Shown here: piece by piece, positions 13,245 to 24,411 of the stretch
How positions within the stretch are numbered: the stretch's first letter is position 1
Layout: each line of letters opens with the position of its first letter
Source: Adineta ricciae
Taxonomy: Eukaryota; Rotifera; Eurotatoria; Adinetida; Adinetidae
Direction of reading: 5' to 3'
DNA: 64,000 nucleotides
Assembly (NCBI GenBank): GCA_905250025.1
Contig: CAJNOJ010000027.1
Location: 310,001-374,000, forward strand
Translations under genes and position numbers: made by a program
The notes under the pieces: model-generated
Databases searched by the model: none
What the model was told of the DNA's origin: nothing
Seen by the model: only the letters and a program-made list of their open reading frames with translations

Positions 13245-13327
13245 ATTCGGAAGTATCTATAATTCGAAAAAAATACTGATGATTTCTGAATATTTTGTCG
13301 ATTATCTTCCGAATGTCGATATATAAA
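13245..13327 (+). promoter_or_regulatory. Promoter with paired CATTCGGAAG sites and TATA box
   Basis: A 10-base arm CATTCGGAAG near 13245 returns inverted as CTTCCGAATG near 13306, about 50 bases apart. A TATATAAAT box follows at 13319-13327, some 75-83 bases before the ATG at 13402. The same TATA-to-ATG distance is seen in the secreted-peptide genes at 31-43 kb. The inverted pair may be a binding site for a dimeric regulator; that part is inference. Confidence 0.5.
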
Positions 13328-13401
13328 TCCCATTCAATCAGTGGTTATCACAACCAATTTTCTCTTCACTTCTCCTAGCAAATATTTCCATTCAAAGCAA
13401 A

Positions 13402-13788
13402 ATGGCGAAATATAGCTCACTCTTCATTCTCGTATGCATGGCCTGTGTTGTTTATGGCCAACAAACCCTAGTCGATGTCTCAACTCAGGCTGTCTGTACT
13501 GAGTCTGGCATACAAAACCCCAGCTATGAAAACCGTTGGGCACAAGCTGGTCTTGATACCAATGTTGACATCGCTTTGAAATGTGGTGATATCGTTGCAT
13601 ATAAATTAGAATGGTTTCCAGTTGGTAGTGGAAAATGGTCCGATTGGTACGTTGTTGGTGTCAATGATATCGACTCAAAAACCGATGGATCGAAATTAAC
13701 ACTGAAACGCATGTGGAGTTACTTCGCCGATCATCGTCATATTTATATCACATGCAAGCAAAATAAATTCAAAGGATGTGCTTGTTAA
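13402..13788 (+). CDS. Small secreted protein, 128 aa, unknown family
   Basis: Single-exon gene. Signal peptide MAKYSSLFILVCMACVVYG is followed by Gln, a likely cleavage point. The mature part of about 109 residues has four or five Cys, two of them in the C-terminal KGCAC, and aromatic-rich segments such as KLEWFPVGSGKWSDWY. It suggests a compact disulfide-bonded extracellular domain, but I recognise no family. A strong TATA box lies about 80 bases upstream. The last 75 coding bases plus the 3' UTR are duplicated near 15.75 kb, so the locus has undergone local duplication. Confidence 0.75.
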   Translation: MAKYSSLFILVCMACVVYGQQTLVDVSTQAVCTESGIQNPSYENRWAQAGLDTNVDIALKCGDIVAYKLEWFPVGSGKWSDWYVVGVNDIDSKTDGSKLTLKRMWSYFADHRHIYITCKQNKFKGCAC

Positions 13789-14025
13789 AACAATCGAATG
13801 GAATCAGAAACTTTCACTACTCTCACGCTTTTTTGCTCATTTTTCTATTCAACTTACCGACTTCTTCGATCTAATAAATCTTTCGTTAGACGAAATCTTC
13901 GCGATTTCCTACTTTCACATGACTATCAAGCAAGAATGAAACTATGTGATGAGATGATTAATTCATGTTTTAAAGAATGTGGTATTAAATAATACTTCGT
14001 TCGTTTGGTACAAAGACTTTTCTTC
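13713..14025 (+). repeat. Source copy of a 3'-end duplication
   Basis: The end of the 128-aa gene and about 230 bases of its 3' UTR. It matches 15745-16040 closely in the same orientation, with a few substitutions and small length changes in a poly-T run. The open frame at 13798-13992 lies inside this UTR and is preserved only because the DNA is duplicated. Confidence 0.85.
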
Positions 14026-14225
14026 TGCCAAAAACAAATATAAGACAAATACATAGCTGGGCAGATTGACGCGACATCTGTCATCTGTCGTCCTTGATTT
14101 GTTCACATCACGAAACGATAGCTAGTCTTCTGGTTGCTGTCTCTCTCCTCATTTCATTAGTAATTTTCAACTATATGAATTGACTTAGAAAGCACTGCTG
14201 TTTTATTTTAGATCGCAACTTCCCA

Positions 14226-15125
14226 ATGGATGCGTTTGCGTTCCCCAGGTCAACAAATCCGATGCTGGATCCGATCGGATCTTACCGGATCCGATCATCC
14301 GACAAAATCCGATCGGATTCCGGGAAACGGAATTGCATTGGAATCCGACTAGAAAAATCCCGTCGGTTGTTGCAAATTTTATGAGCGATCTTTCTAGCTA
14401 TATTCTATGATGACCCTTAGAAAATCCAGGAAATCCATGTTTCGGTTCCGACGAGATCCGACGTGGGATCCGATCGGATCCGAGACCGTCGGAATCCAAT
14501 GCGATTCCGTCACCAGGATTGCATCGGATCCGTCGAATTCCTGTAGGATCCGGTAAAATTCAGTATTGGATCCGATGGGATTCGATGGGATTCGATGGGA
14601 TCCGGTGGAATCCGAGTATGGGATTGTTCGACCTGGGTCCTTTCACTTATAATCACAGCGTACTTTATTCAATGGCTCTATGCTGTGTATGTATGTGATA
14701 ACAAAATCGCAGTTTCGTCAACCAACAGTACACGATGGCAAGACTTAAACGACTGTATGGCTGCACACACACATCATGGGCTGGATCGTCTATTCGATAC
14801 AATTCGTGATTGCACTACATATATCTTCGAACATCTACTTGAAATCTCGATCTCCATGTTGATTATTTTATGCACATACGCATCAATCAATCGAAATAGC
14901 GATGCCAGTAATGCGATGGCAAATGCTATCAATGCTGTTCGTGATGATCTCAAAGCAGCTTCGTGTGAAGTTTGGATATCCGCGAAGAGTGCTTGTGTCA
15001 CTCTATCACATTCGATCACCATTGTAAAATTAATGGAAGTTCTTTTAATTGGCTCATTTCTCGTAATTTTACCTAATGCATTTCATTTTCTTCTCAAAAC
15101 ATACGCTAAACTGGCCAACATATAA
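14226..15125 (+). CDS. Three-pass membrane protein interrupted by a MITE
   Basis: The open frame to the stop at 15123-15125 encodes hydrophobic segments LSLIITAYFIQWLYAVYV, LLEISISMLIILCTYA and LMEVLLIGSFLVILPNAF. Between the first two is a Cys-containing hydrophilic loop with an Asn-Ser-Thr glycosylation site. I do not know the family. The current frame can start at ATG 14595, but that codon and about 15 following residues lie inside a transposable element (14244-14637). The six codons before the element (from ATG 14226, MDAFAF) and the frame after it are in phase once the element and one 2-base target copy are ignored. That gives a natural signal-anchor start. The element therefore seems to have landed inside the first coding exon. 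Whether the gene still works from 14595 is open. Confidence 0.6.
14244..14637. mobile_element. MITE-like non-autonomous DNA element, 394 bp
   Basis: Ends are inverted: CCCAGGTC at 14244-14251 and GACCTGGG at 14630-14637. The similarity continues inward (AACAAATCC against the reverse of GGATTGTTC). The inside is packed with degenerate GGATCCGAT and ATCCGATCGGAT motifs in both orientations, quite unlike the AT-rich surroundings. A TC dinucleotide flanks both ends, a possible 2-base target duplication. No transposase frame. The superfamily is not assignable from this alone. Confidence 0.75.
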
Positions 15126-15744
15126 CTATACGTAAACTCACTATTTTTTTGTCAATTTTTCCCTGCTTATACTGTTTGGTCTTCTTCAGTGTCTCAAAAG
15201 TTCAACAGCTGATTCATTAGCAACAACAATTTCCTGTAAACATTTTCAAGATAATAAAACTTTTCTCGACAATTATACAACAATCTTTCATNTTATTCAC
15301 AATCCTTAATTTAACAATCACTATGTTTGTATGGAATTTTCATTAAGAAAAATCAAGAAACACTTCTGGTTTTTTAGTTATACTTGAATTCAAAATTTGT
15401 CACACCTCTCCTATGAATGGCTTTCCACGACATTTTCATTCATAAGAATATTCTTTACCAAGTGAACTTCGCTTAAATCTTATCATTTGATTATACGCAG
15501 ATATCCTGAAATGAAATTATTCAATCATCATTAACTTTATTGAAGCAATGGCAATTCATACACATATATAATGCATTTATTCAGAAATCACCTTTTACAA
15601 ATGATTGTTTAGAACATCAACGCGTAATTTGTGTTTTAATTTTCTGAAAATTCTCTTGTCCTTTTTTTACTGGTAATTCAAATATTGGAAGAAAAGTTCA
15701 AGATGCAAATGTCTATACGTATTAATAAGCAGAATGAAGATTAA
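15126..15744. other. Spacer with one ambiguous base
   Basis: 3' UTR of the membrane-protein gene, including AATAAA-type signal sequence near 15250, then AT-rich spacer. Base 15292 is an N, the only undetermined base I noticed. No gene seen. Confidence 0.5.
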
Positions 15745-16040
15745 TATGGGGTTACTTCGCCGATCATCGTCATACTTATATCACATGCAAGCAAAATAAA
15801 TTCAAAGGATGTGCTTGTTAAAACAATCGAATGGAATCAGAAACTTTCACTACTCTCACGCTTTTTTTTTCCTCATTTTTATTCAACTTACCGACTTCTT
15901 CGATCTAATAAATCTTTCGTTAGACGAAATCTTCGCGATTTCCTACTTTCACATGACTATCAAGCAAGAATGAAACTATCTAATGAGATGATTTGTGCAT
16001 GTTTTGAAGAATAAGATACTTCGTTTGGTACAGAGAATTT
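15745..16040 (+). pseudogene. Partial copy of the 128-aa gene 3' end
   Basis: Begins abruptly in the codons for YFADHRH and runs through the stop and the 3' UTR of the gene at 13402. It has no signal peptide, start or promoter, so it is a 3' fragment left by a local duplication. It lies between the MITE-bearing gene and the MPPE1 stop. Confidence 0.85.
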
Positions 16041-16049
16041 TGTTTAATC

Positions 16050-17260
16050 TTAGAAGCGAATTTGTCTTCTGAGAAAACAAAAAGCAATCAAATAGAATGG
16101 TCTTCGTCCACCAAAAAGTATATAGCAGATCAAAAGGAAAATACCAATTCCATACGACCAAAATACAGTTGATTCACGAGGTAGATAACAATGTGACACT
16201 CGTTCGTTATTCGTTGTTATCGATAATAACATCAACGATGGATCGTCACGATTACGCCAAGAAAATGATGGCACTGTCCATTCGGGAATGATTCGACCAT
16301 TGGTTCCTATATGTCGAGTATAACAAAAATCATGTGTATGGCCTGTAAATATAAGACGAGGCTGTATTGTTTCTAATAGATGCTGGGATGCTTCTTGAGA
16401 TAAGACATCATAACGTTCTTTGAGCAAAGTGAATCGAGATGAAGTAAACGACGAAGAAGACTAAAACAAAAGATAGGTTTGATTGTAGTCAAACAAAAGA
16501 TGTTTTATTTAACCTGTATGTATCGTGTACAATTTTCATCTGATGAACGATACAATGGGAAGTGGGACAATAAGATGGGTCGTGTCCATGTTCGTACTTG
16601 TTTTAATTCTTGAACAATTTCATTGAGTTCGTTTTCAGCGCGCGTACATAACCGACACTGGTCACCCTCGAATGCTACGGAATTGATTAATATAAAATAA
16701 AGATTGTCATCATTATTGTCAATCGTGATCAAACGAACATGTGGCGCTTGAAATGATGATTCAAATCGTTTTAAACGACCATCCGATACCGCATAGTGGA
16801 AGCCAACATCATGATTCCCTGCCAGAACATACACTTTCGTATCAGTTGGAACAGCAAATAAGGAATGAAAGCGTTGCACTGTTTCTTCCCATTCATTATC
16901 TGAACACCATTTTCCTTCATCAGTTACATCGCCCAGGAAAAATACTACATGCGGATCAAAGAGAAATCTTGCAGATTGAAATGATCGATACATTTGCCAT
17001 TCGCGCCGCAGTTTGTCAAACCAATGGCCTTCACGTGAGCCGAGTAAATGTGTATCAGAAACGAACATAACATGTAATGGTTTTTGGTTTCGTTCATTGG
17101 TTGACTTAATTGTAAAATCCTGATCAAATTTTGATAGCTGAGGCCATGAACAAGCCAATAAAACAAAATAATAGATAACAAATTCGCAGTAAATAACAAT
17201 AAATATCAATAAGAAAATTATTTTCGTCAAAAAATGTAACATATTTGGAAAAGATAACAC
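16050..17260 (-). CDS. MPPE1: Metallophosphoesterase MPPE1/PGAP5
   Basis: GPI-anchor remodelling enzyme that trims an ethanolamine phosphate from GPI proteins at the ER exit/Golgi. 385 residues in two exons (16514-17260, 16050-16460; intron 53 bases). An N-terminal membrane segment (IIFLLIFIVIYCEFVIYYFVL) precedes the calcineurin-like domain. The metal-binding motifs run in order: DTHLL, GDVTDEGKW, GNHDVGFHY, a His in LLSHFPLYR, and GHTHDFCY. The diagnostic WFDKLRREWQMYRSFQ and VPSFSWRNRDDPS stretches match the MPPE1 family. A C-terminal hydrophobic segment (WSYGIGIFLLICYILFGG) is followed by basic residues. Length fits the family (about 390). All active-site residues appear present. Confidence 0.95.
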
Positions 17261-17354
17261 ATATGGCTTGTGTTCAGATGGACAACCTAAACATTATCTA
17301 CCACTATCATTGCAGGCGTTCGTTATCTTCTTTTTTCGTAGATTATCTAAAGAA
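17261..17354. other. Short spacer before inverted repeat
   Basis: Upstream of the MPPE1 start. Nothing recognised apart from the inverted repeat that follows. Confidence 0.3.
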
Positions 17355-17605
17355 AAATATCGTGCTGAATAAAATTGCAAGAACAAACTATGTAAACAGC
17401 ATCGTATGTCACTATTCTTTCTACGAAGAGAATGTTGTATTGTGTTCCAATGTGAAGGACAGATTTTGACTTGTACTCTTCAAGAATGCAGTATACGATA
17501 TTATTGAAAAGTTCGAATCTGTTCTTCAATACTCTCTTCTTAGGAAGAACACGGACATACGATATTGTTTACATAGTTTGTTCTAATAATTTTGTCCAGC
17601 ATTAT
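17355..17605. repeat. Imperfect inverted repeat, arms about 60 bp
   Basis: The reverse complement of 17355-17415 and the direct strand at 17550-17605 share GACATACGAT, then TGTTTACATAGTTTGTTCT, then similar AT-rich sequence, at roughly 80 percent identity. About 135 bases separate the arms. It could be a decayed MITE or a local inverted duplication. No gene in between. Confidence 0.6.
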
Positions 17606-17795
17606 AGAACTCTTCGTTATTGTCTGACATTTATTTGTAAAACGAAATACGATACAAGACGAAAGCAAAACATAAATTAAAGCGAAGGAATGAATCTATT
17701 TGCATTCGAACACCGAGATTCTGAAAATTGGTTTGATAAGAGAATTTTTACCTAAAACATTTAACTAAAAATAGAGCGCATCAGACAATAGCAAA

Positions 17796-18502
17796 TTATT
17801 TTTGATCGATTGTTTCTTCTACAGGTTTTTTCGGTTTGATATAAAGCACAACAGCTTTCGCATAGATCTCATCTTCGCCATTCTCGACCGAAGCGTGTAT
17901 ATATGCTTTTCGGCCATCGACACGCTCAACATGAGCCCGAACAAGAACCCATGCCGGTGTAAGTAACGGCTTTTTATAATCAACATTAAGATTGGCTGTA
18001 AAACAAGGGCCGATCGAACGAAATCTATAACAAAAAAATCAAGTGTTTCGCTTCCTATGCGCAAACAAAACAACTTACGCTGCTGCACCGCTAACTTCAT
18101 CGATCATCGTGGCTGTCAGCCCTCCATGTCTACCGAAAAATTCATGACATCATGAAAAAGCGATCGTTCGGGTACTTACACTATGCCTTTATGTCCGCAA
18201 ACTCCGTCACCGAGATGAAAAGCAACGCGGACTTCTTCATACAGTTGACTTGTCGCGTCTTGAGATTCCGATGAGTTACTGGAAACATTGTTCGTCGGTT
18301 CCGTTTGTTTTTCAGTGCCCACAAAAAAGTAAAAATGACGTATGCCATTTGAATTCAACAGAGAATCAAATAGAAGGTGACCGGTTATATCGTAGAATTT
18401 TGTTCGATCAAGAAATCGCCCATTCGATGGTAGATTTTGAACCCATTGCGGTGCGTCGGCTGGAATTTGAGGCAATTCGACAATGTCTTCCTGTTCCGTC
18501 AT
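17796..18502 (-). CDS. THEM4-like hotdog acyl-CoA thioesterase
   Basis: Acyl-CoA hydrolase of the 4HBT/hotdog class. Three exons (18180-18502, 18079-18129, 17796-18024) with introns of 50 and 54 bases give 200 residues from the first good ATG. The catalytic-loop motif GHKGIVHGGLTATMID spans an exon junction. It is followed by FTANLNVDYKKPL and VEGRK-like VDGRKAYIHASV, all as in THEM4/THEM5. The open frame continues upstream to about 18588 (ESYVNNVFDSINKSVDAFF) without an ATG. A further 5' exon, perhaps carrying a mitochondrial presequence, is therefore likely and was not found. The DNA between here and MPPE1 holds no other gene. Confidence 0.82.
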
Positions 18503-18855
18503 CGTTGCTTTCTGTACTGTCAATGATCGAGCAAAGAACGCGTCAACTGATTTGTTGATCGAGTCGAAAACATTGTTGACGTATGACTCATTCCTATTTG
18601 ATTACTTGTTAATTAATTTGATATAAGATGCGCAATGTTTGTCAATATTGACGACAATTTTCTACATAATTTAAGGACAGTCCACTTCATTGAAAATATC
18701 CTGGCGACACTGTTCGATTACTCCGATTGGAGTGAATAGAACTGCCATCTGTCGAGAGTACGAAGAGCATTACTCAAGGTTTAACATTTATCTAGAATAG
18801 CGTTCGATTTTCACTGGGAACAAAAAAGGATACAGACAAAACGGAAATTGCAGAT

Positions 18856-20272
18856 TTATTTTAAATAGTGCGAAATACGTCTGATATGTTCTTCGAGTTG
18901 ATTGATTTTATCTTGTGATGTTGGTGGAGATGAACGTCGATATATCGCACTTGCTCGTTGAAAACATGCCATTGACTGAGAGAAATCTTTTTTCGATTCA
19001 TAGATACGGCCGAGGTTCTCCAGAGTGACTGCCGTTGATGGGTGCTGTGGCGGAAGGCTTCGTGTTTTAATATCCAATGAAGTTGTGTAATGCTTCAACG
19101 CATAATCGTACAAACCTAAAGGAAGATCTATGAGGATATATATGGAAAATCCTGCTCGTACCTTGTTTCCAGTAAAGATCTCCGATATTTTCATGCGTAT
19201 CTGCAATTTTTGGATCCGTTGATCTTCCAGTTCGTCGCATTTCGGATTCAAGTGCCTTGTTATACCACGAAAGACTGGTATCAAGATCAATTCTCGCTGC
19301 GGCGATCAATCCCAGTAATTTGTAACACTCGACTTTATTCGGATGATCCGCAGGTAGTTGTTCAAGATAAACAGTTGTGTATTCTTCCGCTTCATCGAAT
19401 CTATCCAAATCGTATAATAGTTTGGCAAATGTAAGAAGGTTTATCTCTTGATCGTTGTATTTCTTTTTCATCTCGTCGAATACTTGTTTGAGTTCATGAT
19501 CGGTGTCACTGTACAAGGTTAATTCAATTGTGTAGATGCCATTATTTGTACATGTAATATTATTAATCAGAAAAACTGAACCGAATGTAAATAAGACTTC
19601 ATTTTTATCACCGGAGAAATTTAATGAGCCGATTTGAACGAATGGCCTTGAACCGGGCACTCGAGGATCAGCATCAATTTCTAACAGAACGCGTTCACAG
19701 TTCGCTTTTGTCTCTTGACTTGTATTGAGAAAAGTAAGAGCAACTTCGCTATCTGTGGTCGCTGAAAGAAACGAATTAATTACAATACATTGACCAACTG
19801 AACTTATCCATTTATCGAGCAATTCAATTGGCATTATTTGACTTCGGTATACATGTAGAGGAGTGGAACATCGATGTTGACGGATCTGTTGGTCGATATC
19901 ATGCAGAATCCCACGAAAGAGGAATAGATTACGTATATCTCGACTTTCAAGGGAATTGTTTAAAATTTTGTACAGGAAACATTCTTGAATGTACCACCAA
20001 AGAGCTCGATCTGCAGAGTAATCCGTTTTCAATGCATGTAACATTCGTAATTCATGACGTTGGTGACTAAGTTGTTCGTAACACATTGCAATAAGTTCGC
20101 CGTGATCGTTCGAATTATATGAAAGTCGTAAAAGATACTCGAGAATAAGTTGCATTTGAAAATATTCGATCGTTAGCTCATTTCCAGATTGATTGGGATC
20201 TGATGGAATCGAGGATGAAGCAGAAGCTGAAGCAGCATTGGATTTTGGTTTCGATTGAGATCGATCATTCAT
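18856..20272 (-). CDS. ADP-ribosyltransferase with TPR repeats
   Basis: Mono-ADP-ribosyltransferase (R-S-E clade) joined to tetratricopeptide repeats, 456 residues in two exons (19162-20272, 18856-19115; intron 46 bases). The ART core shows the Arg strand (HVYRSQ), the Ser strand (SFLSATTDSEVAL) and the Glu strand (DKNEVLFTFGSVFLI). The residue two before the catalytic Glu is Lys rather than Glu or Gln. That makes arginine-specific transfer doubtful, because Arg-specific ARTs use ExE. TPR units follow from about residue 290 (HPNKVECYKLLGLIAAARIDLDTSLSWYNKAL and on). A low-complexity Ser/Ala N-terminus precedes. No signal peptide, so cytosolic. Bdelloid rotifers carry many such genes. The substrate is unknown. 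Confidence 0.85.
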
Positions 20273-20522
20273 AGCTGGAAAGGTCAGATTTGACGGTTTA
20301 TGAGTCGGTGAGGAATATATTAAATGTCTCTATTCTCCGTACTAAAAAATACAATAACTTTCGTCTGGTTTGCTATTGGTTAGACGGTGTTAAGCAATCA
20401 GAAGGAATGATTGATGATGCAGTGACAAAAAAAGTAACGTCCTAAGGAACGACAGAAGAGTAAAACTGCACTATTGATAACTAGCTGCGATTTGTCAGAA
20501 AACTTCATTACAATAAAACGTA

Positions 20523-21997
20523 TCACAGAGTTCGTTTCATATGTTGAACGATATCATCAACCATTTCTCGAGCGATATTTAATCCCAATGATCCATAGAG
20601 AAATGTTATTGAGCCATGAAACGTATTTTCGTAATGTTTGTGAGTAACATCAACACCCACGCGTTTGGCGCGACGAGCATAAATGAATCCTTCGTCACGA
20701 AGACGATCGTGTCCAACGGTGATGATATAAGTCGATGGTAATTTTGCTAACTGCTCATCATCTACAAGCAGTGGTGAAACGTCCGGTTCAAGAGCTCTTT
20801 TCATCTTTTCGATAAGTTTGAAGTCACCCACTTGATCATCCGTTATTGGATTTGTATAAATCGCTCGATATTCTATTGGAATCAGTGACCAATCAACATA
20901 TTTACGATACCATCGTTTTTGCTCGAGACTGGTATGCTGATTGAAATACAGTGTTTCGTCGATACTATCATTCAAATAGACTGATAGTTTATGAGAAGAA
21001 GTATAGTGTAGAAAAGTAAAATGTTGCTGTCGATAAGATGGAAGCATCATATCGAAAAATTGTAGAGATGGATAAATCAAAACTTGAAGACGGGGTAGAT
21101 ATTTGCTAACCGGATGTGTTACTAACCGCATCGTTATGATAGCAGCAAGGCTACCACCTGGAATATACACACACACAAATTAGAACAGTTGACAAAAAAA
21201 AGAACATTTACCAGCCGAGTCCCCAGCTATAGCCACTCGTGTTGGATCGATATGTAAGTCTTTTGATTGCTTATATTCGAGAAGATATTTCGCGACGGTA
21301 TAACAATCATTCAGACCAGCAGGCAATGGATGTTCCGGTGCAAGACGATAACTATACGAATATGTACAGCGAATAGATTCAGAGAGTTATTAACTTACTT
21401 AACGGAAACAACAACAATATTTGCTGATCGTGACAATGTGCTCGTGAGTGTATTGTACGTCTCTATAATACGAAATAATCGAGAATGCTCTATTGATGTC
21501 AAAGGAAATTTACCAACTGAACCCATGTAGAAACCACCACCATGAAAGTAAATGAGAACAGGCAATGAACTATTATCATTCAATGGTCGAACGATTCGAA
21601 CCTGTACGTTTTCAATCAATATATCTTCGACCTCAACATAAAGAATATTATAATTTTATTAGGAAAAATATCGTTTTTACTTGAAGATTAGCATCGACAA
21701 CTTTCTTATTCTGTAACAATGCAGCAAAATCAATTATTTTTCGTAGTACCATTACGCGATCGGATACGCCGAAAAACTCCACTATTTGTCCCTATCGAAG
21801 TAAAACCTATCATTCTATAACAAACACTATAGTCCATATCAACATACAATTAAATGAACAATTTTCATCGGTACACAAAGTATTCGAATTCGATCTATCT
21901 GTTCGATGCCTTTGCTATTCGGTGCACGATAAAGATACGCCATGCAAATTCCTACGATGATGATGAAAATGGATAAACATCGAGCCGCACGTGCCAT
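20523..21997 (-). CDS. AADAC-like membrane esterase/lipase
   Basis: Alpha/beta-hydrolase of the arylacetamide deacetylase / hormone-sensitive lipase family, 405 residues in six exons joined in frame (introns 47-56 bases). A signal anchor MARAARCLSIFIIIVGICMAY places the enzyme on the ER membrane facing the lumen. The oxyanion motif is FHGGGFYMGS, followed by NYRLAPEHPLPA. The nucleophile elbow GDSAGGS is split by an intron. The acid is probably in VGHDRLRDEG and the base His in TFHGS. Length and order match AADAC/AADACL proteins (about 400). All catalytic residues look intact. Expected to hydrolyse lipid esters or xenobiotic amides. Confidence 0.92.
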
Positions 21998-24411
21998 GCA
22001 TGCAAATAGAGTCAACGCCTATGATAAATTCACTTATTTACTATCACCGTTTCGACTTTTCTTTATCTATTCCATTCAGAAATGTAATTGGTCAAGCCGA
22101 AAGACCTATCTTTCTATCGTTATCACAAATGATATTGTGAATTACTACAAAGATAGACATCAAATTTTCATGTGACGAGTTGTTGCTGGTCAAATGAACA
22201 ACAGTGTTAACTCAACATGAGAGACCATCCTTTTTTTGTTTTATTTTTGCCCTACATACGTCATCCCTCTTTTTTTTCAATAAGAAACAAGGTTAATGTA
22301 TAAGCACTCTTGCCATCAGCGCTATTCTCCCAGAAGAGTCTCATGTATTACAGTAATGACGAAATCTTGTCACACATTAAGTATATACTTCTCGATTATT
22401 TCTATTTTTATTCGTTTTTTTTTATTACAAAATAGCCACCTTAGTGCATTAACTACTAAATTAAAGAACGTGGAACATATTCATAATTCAGAGAAATTTG
22501 ATCGCTATTCCTCGGAGACAAGCAGCTATCTACATCGTCTGGCAAGTTTATCTCTCTATGCCCACATTCTTCTCTCGAACAGTGTTCCGATCAATAATAT
22601 ATTAAAATTATGGGGGTGTACATATGAAACTAATGATTAGACCTTTCGTATGATATTCGAACTGACCATGCGCGAAGAATTCAAAGAAATTGAAAGAAGA
22701 TTGTGTTCCGACTTAACAATTAATACAATAAAAAATGCCATTGCAAATTCAATTTCTAATCGCTTTGTAAAATACTGTGTGAGTACATCAATCATCTTGG
22801 TGACAATGCCAGATAGGAATTTGCACTGACAAAGAAACAAAACGCGATTATTGAAAGCATAAACAACATTAATAATCTATTCAATTATATCTACTGTGTC
22901 GAAAACCAATTGTTTCCAGATCATCTGTCAACATTTGTACGACGATAGATTTCGTTTCGAACAAAACAACATGAGTACATTGATAAAACAAACTCTTCCG
23001 AATTCAGTTCAAGGACGCAGGAATTACATTAAGATAACTGTCATGTTTCGATCCTATTTTCAAATTATCTACATGTTCCATTAGAACACGAAATGTTGCA
23101 TACATAATTAACTTAACTATTTCTTTAATAAAGATTTGTAAGTACGTCATCCATCGAGATGACATTCACTATCATGAAATAGACATTTCCTATTCGAGTG
23201 TGCTCAAAGTTTATTGAAGGCAAGTTAAATTGATCATTTTTCTGTCGAAACAATGACACATGTCACACTAGTGACATTCCTATTTTTAGAATATACAGAT
23301 GATTCGTTCATGACAGAATGGTGCAGGATGAAACTATGCTCAATTGAGTTCAATTTTTTTCTTGAAGAGAGCAGGTCGAATAGTAGCAGTTCGGTTTTCT
23401 CTCCTATTTTCCTGTTTTCTTCTTCGGTCTCTTTCCGTTTTTCCCTCAATACGCTCCTATTTCCTTCCTCAACCTTGAGGTATTCGACCGCTGTTACAAC
23501 TATTAATAATTACTTCCATCGTTATTGAGAAAGTACTTCAACCACATAAGCTCGATATTTCAAGGTAAGAAAAACGAAGTTTCTCCCTATGAACCATCAG
23601 CACTGATCAAGCAAACTTCTCTGCTTTGTGTCACCGAATGCGAATAGACTACGATTTCCTCATCACGTCACGGTCAATAAAATCCAAGCGAATCAGATGT
23701 AACATACAGACTAATTGTACTTCCATCAGTACAAAAGTAAAGGGCATTAAACTGACTTGAAATAGTAATTAACAGACAGATATGTATTACGAAAGAGCAT
23801 ACAGATGTTGTCTAATAGGAGATATTCTCTCATGAAGATATCTAATGTAGCGACGAGCCTTGACCTAAAACGTAATAGCTTGTTCAATTATTGGATGCGT
23901 TTGATGTACAAATTGTCTCGTTATGTGGCTGTCCAAAGAGTGCTTTCATCCTACGCGTTTCTCCCGAAAGAAATGGAAAAAAAGACACGAGTCCGTACGG
24001 ATCTTATTCCAAGACAGGTAATCCATGTAATCGAGTGTGATTGGAAGATTTGCATGGCAAAAGAAGATAGATATTTAGATAGAAAGAAAGCAGATAATCT
24101 ATGTTAAACGATAATACAAGACAGACTGATTGATAGCATGTGTCTTACATATTAATTCTTTGTTTAATAAATTCTTCCGATCACATTCCTATAGAAATAT
24201 GAATAGCTAGGCCGGTCATGTAGACGAAAAGAAGAGTGAAACGTCCTAGTTTGAGAGTACATCGATCAAATCTTGTAATTACAAGAAAAAAAACTGAAAA
24301 GAACATATGTTACGATTTATTTTGACGTCATCATCTTGTTATTATTGTTTTTGTTCGTCAAAGTGACACATAAAATAAAGCGGATATCTCTTTATAGTTG
24401 TTTGTACGACC
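21998..24411. other. Gene-poor spacer
   Basis: About 2.4 kb of AT-rich sequence. Open frames up to 114 codons exist, but their composition is low-complexity or random and no motif is recognised. The frame at 23805-24107 ends near a good splice-donor-like CAGGTAATCC, yet its peptide resembles nothing known, so I do not call it. Confidence 0.4.

Noticed and set aside
13798-16014. Similar plus-strand frames at 13798-13992 and 15811-16014
   Set aside because: Both are 3' UTR of the 128-aa gene and its partial copy; no start context or independent conservation.
23805-24107. 100-codon frame in the gene-poor region as a gene
   Set aside because: No motif, random-looking composition, no neighbouring exons that fit.
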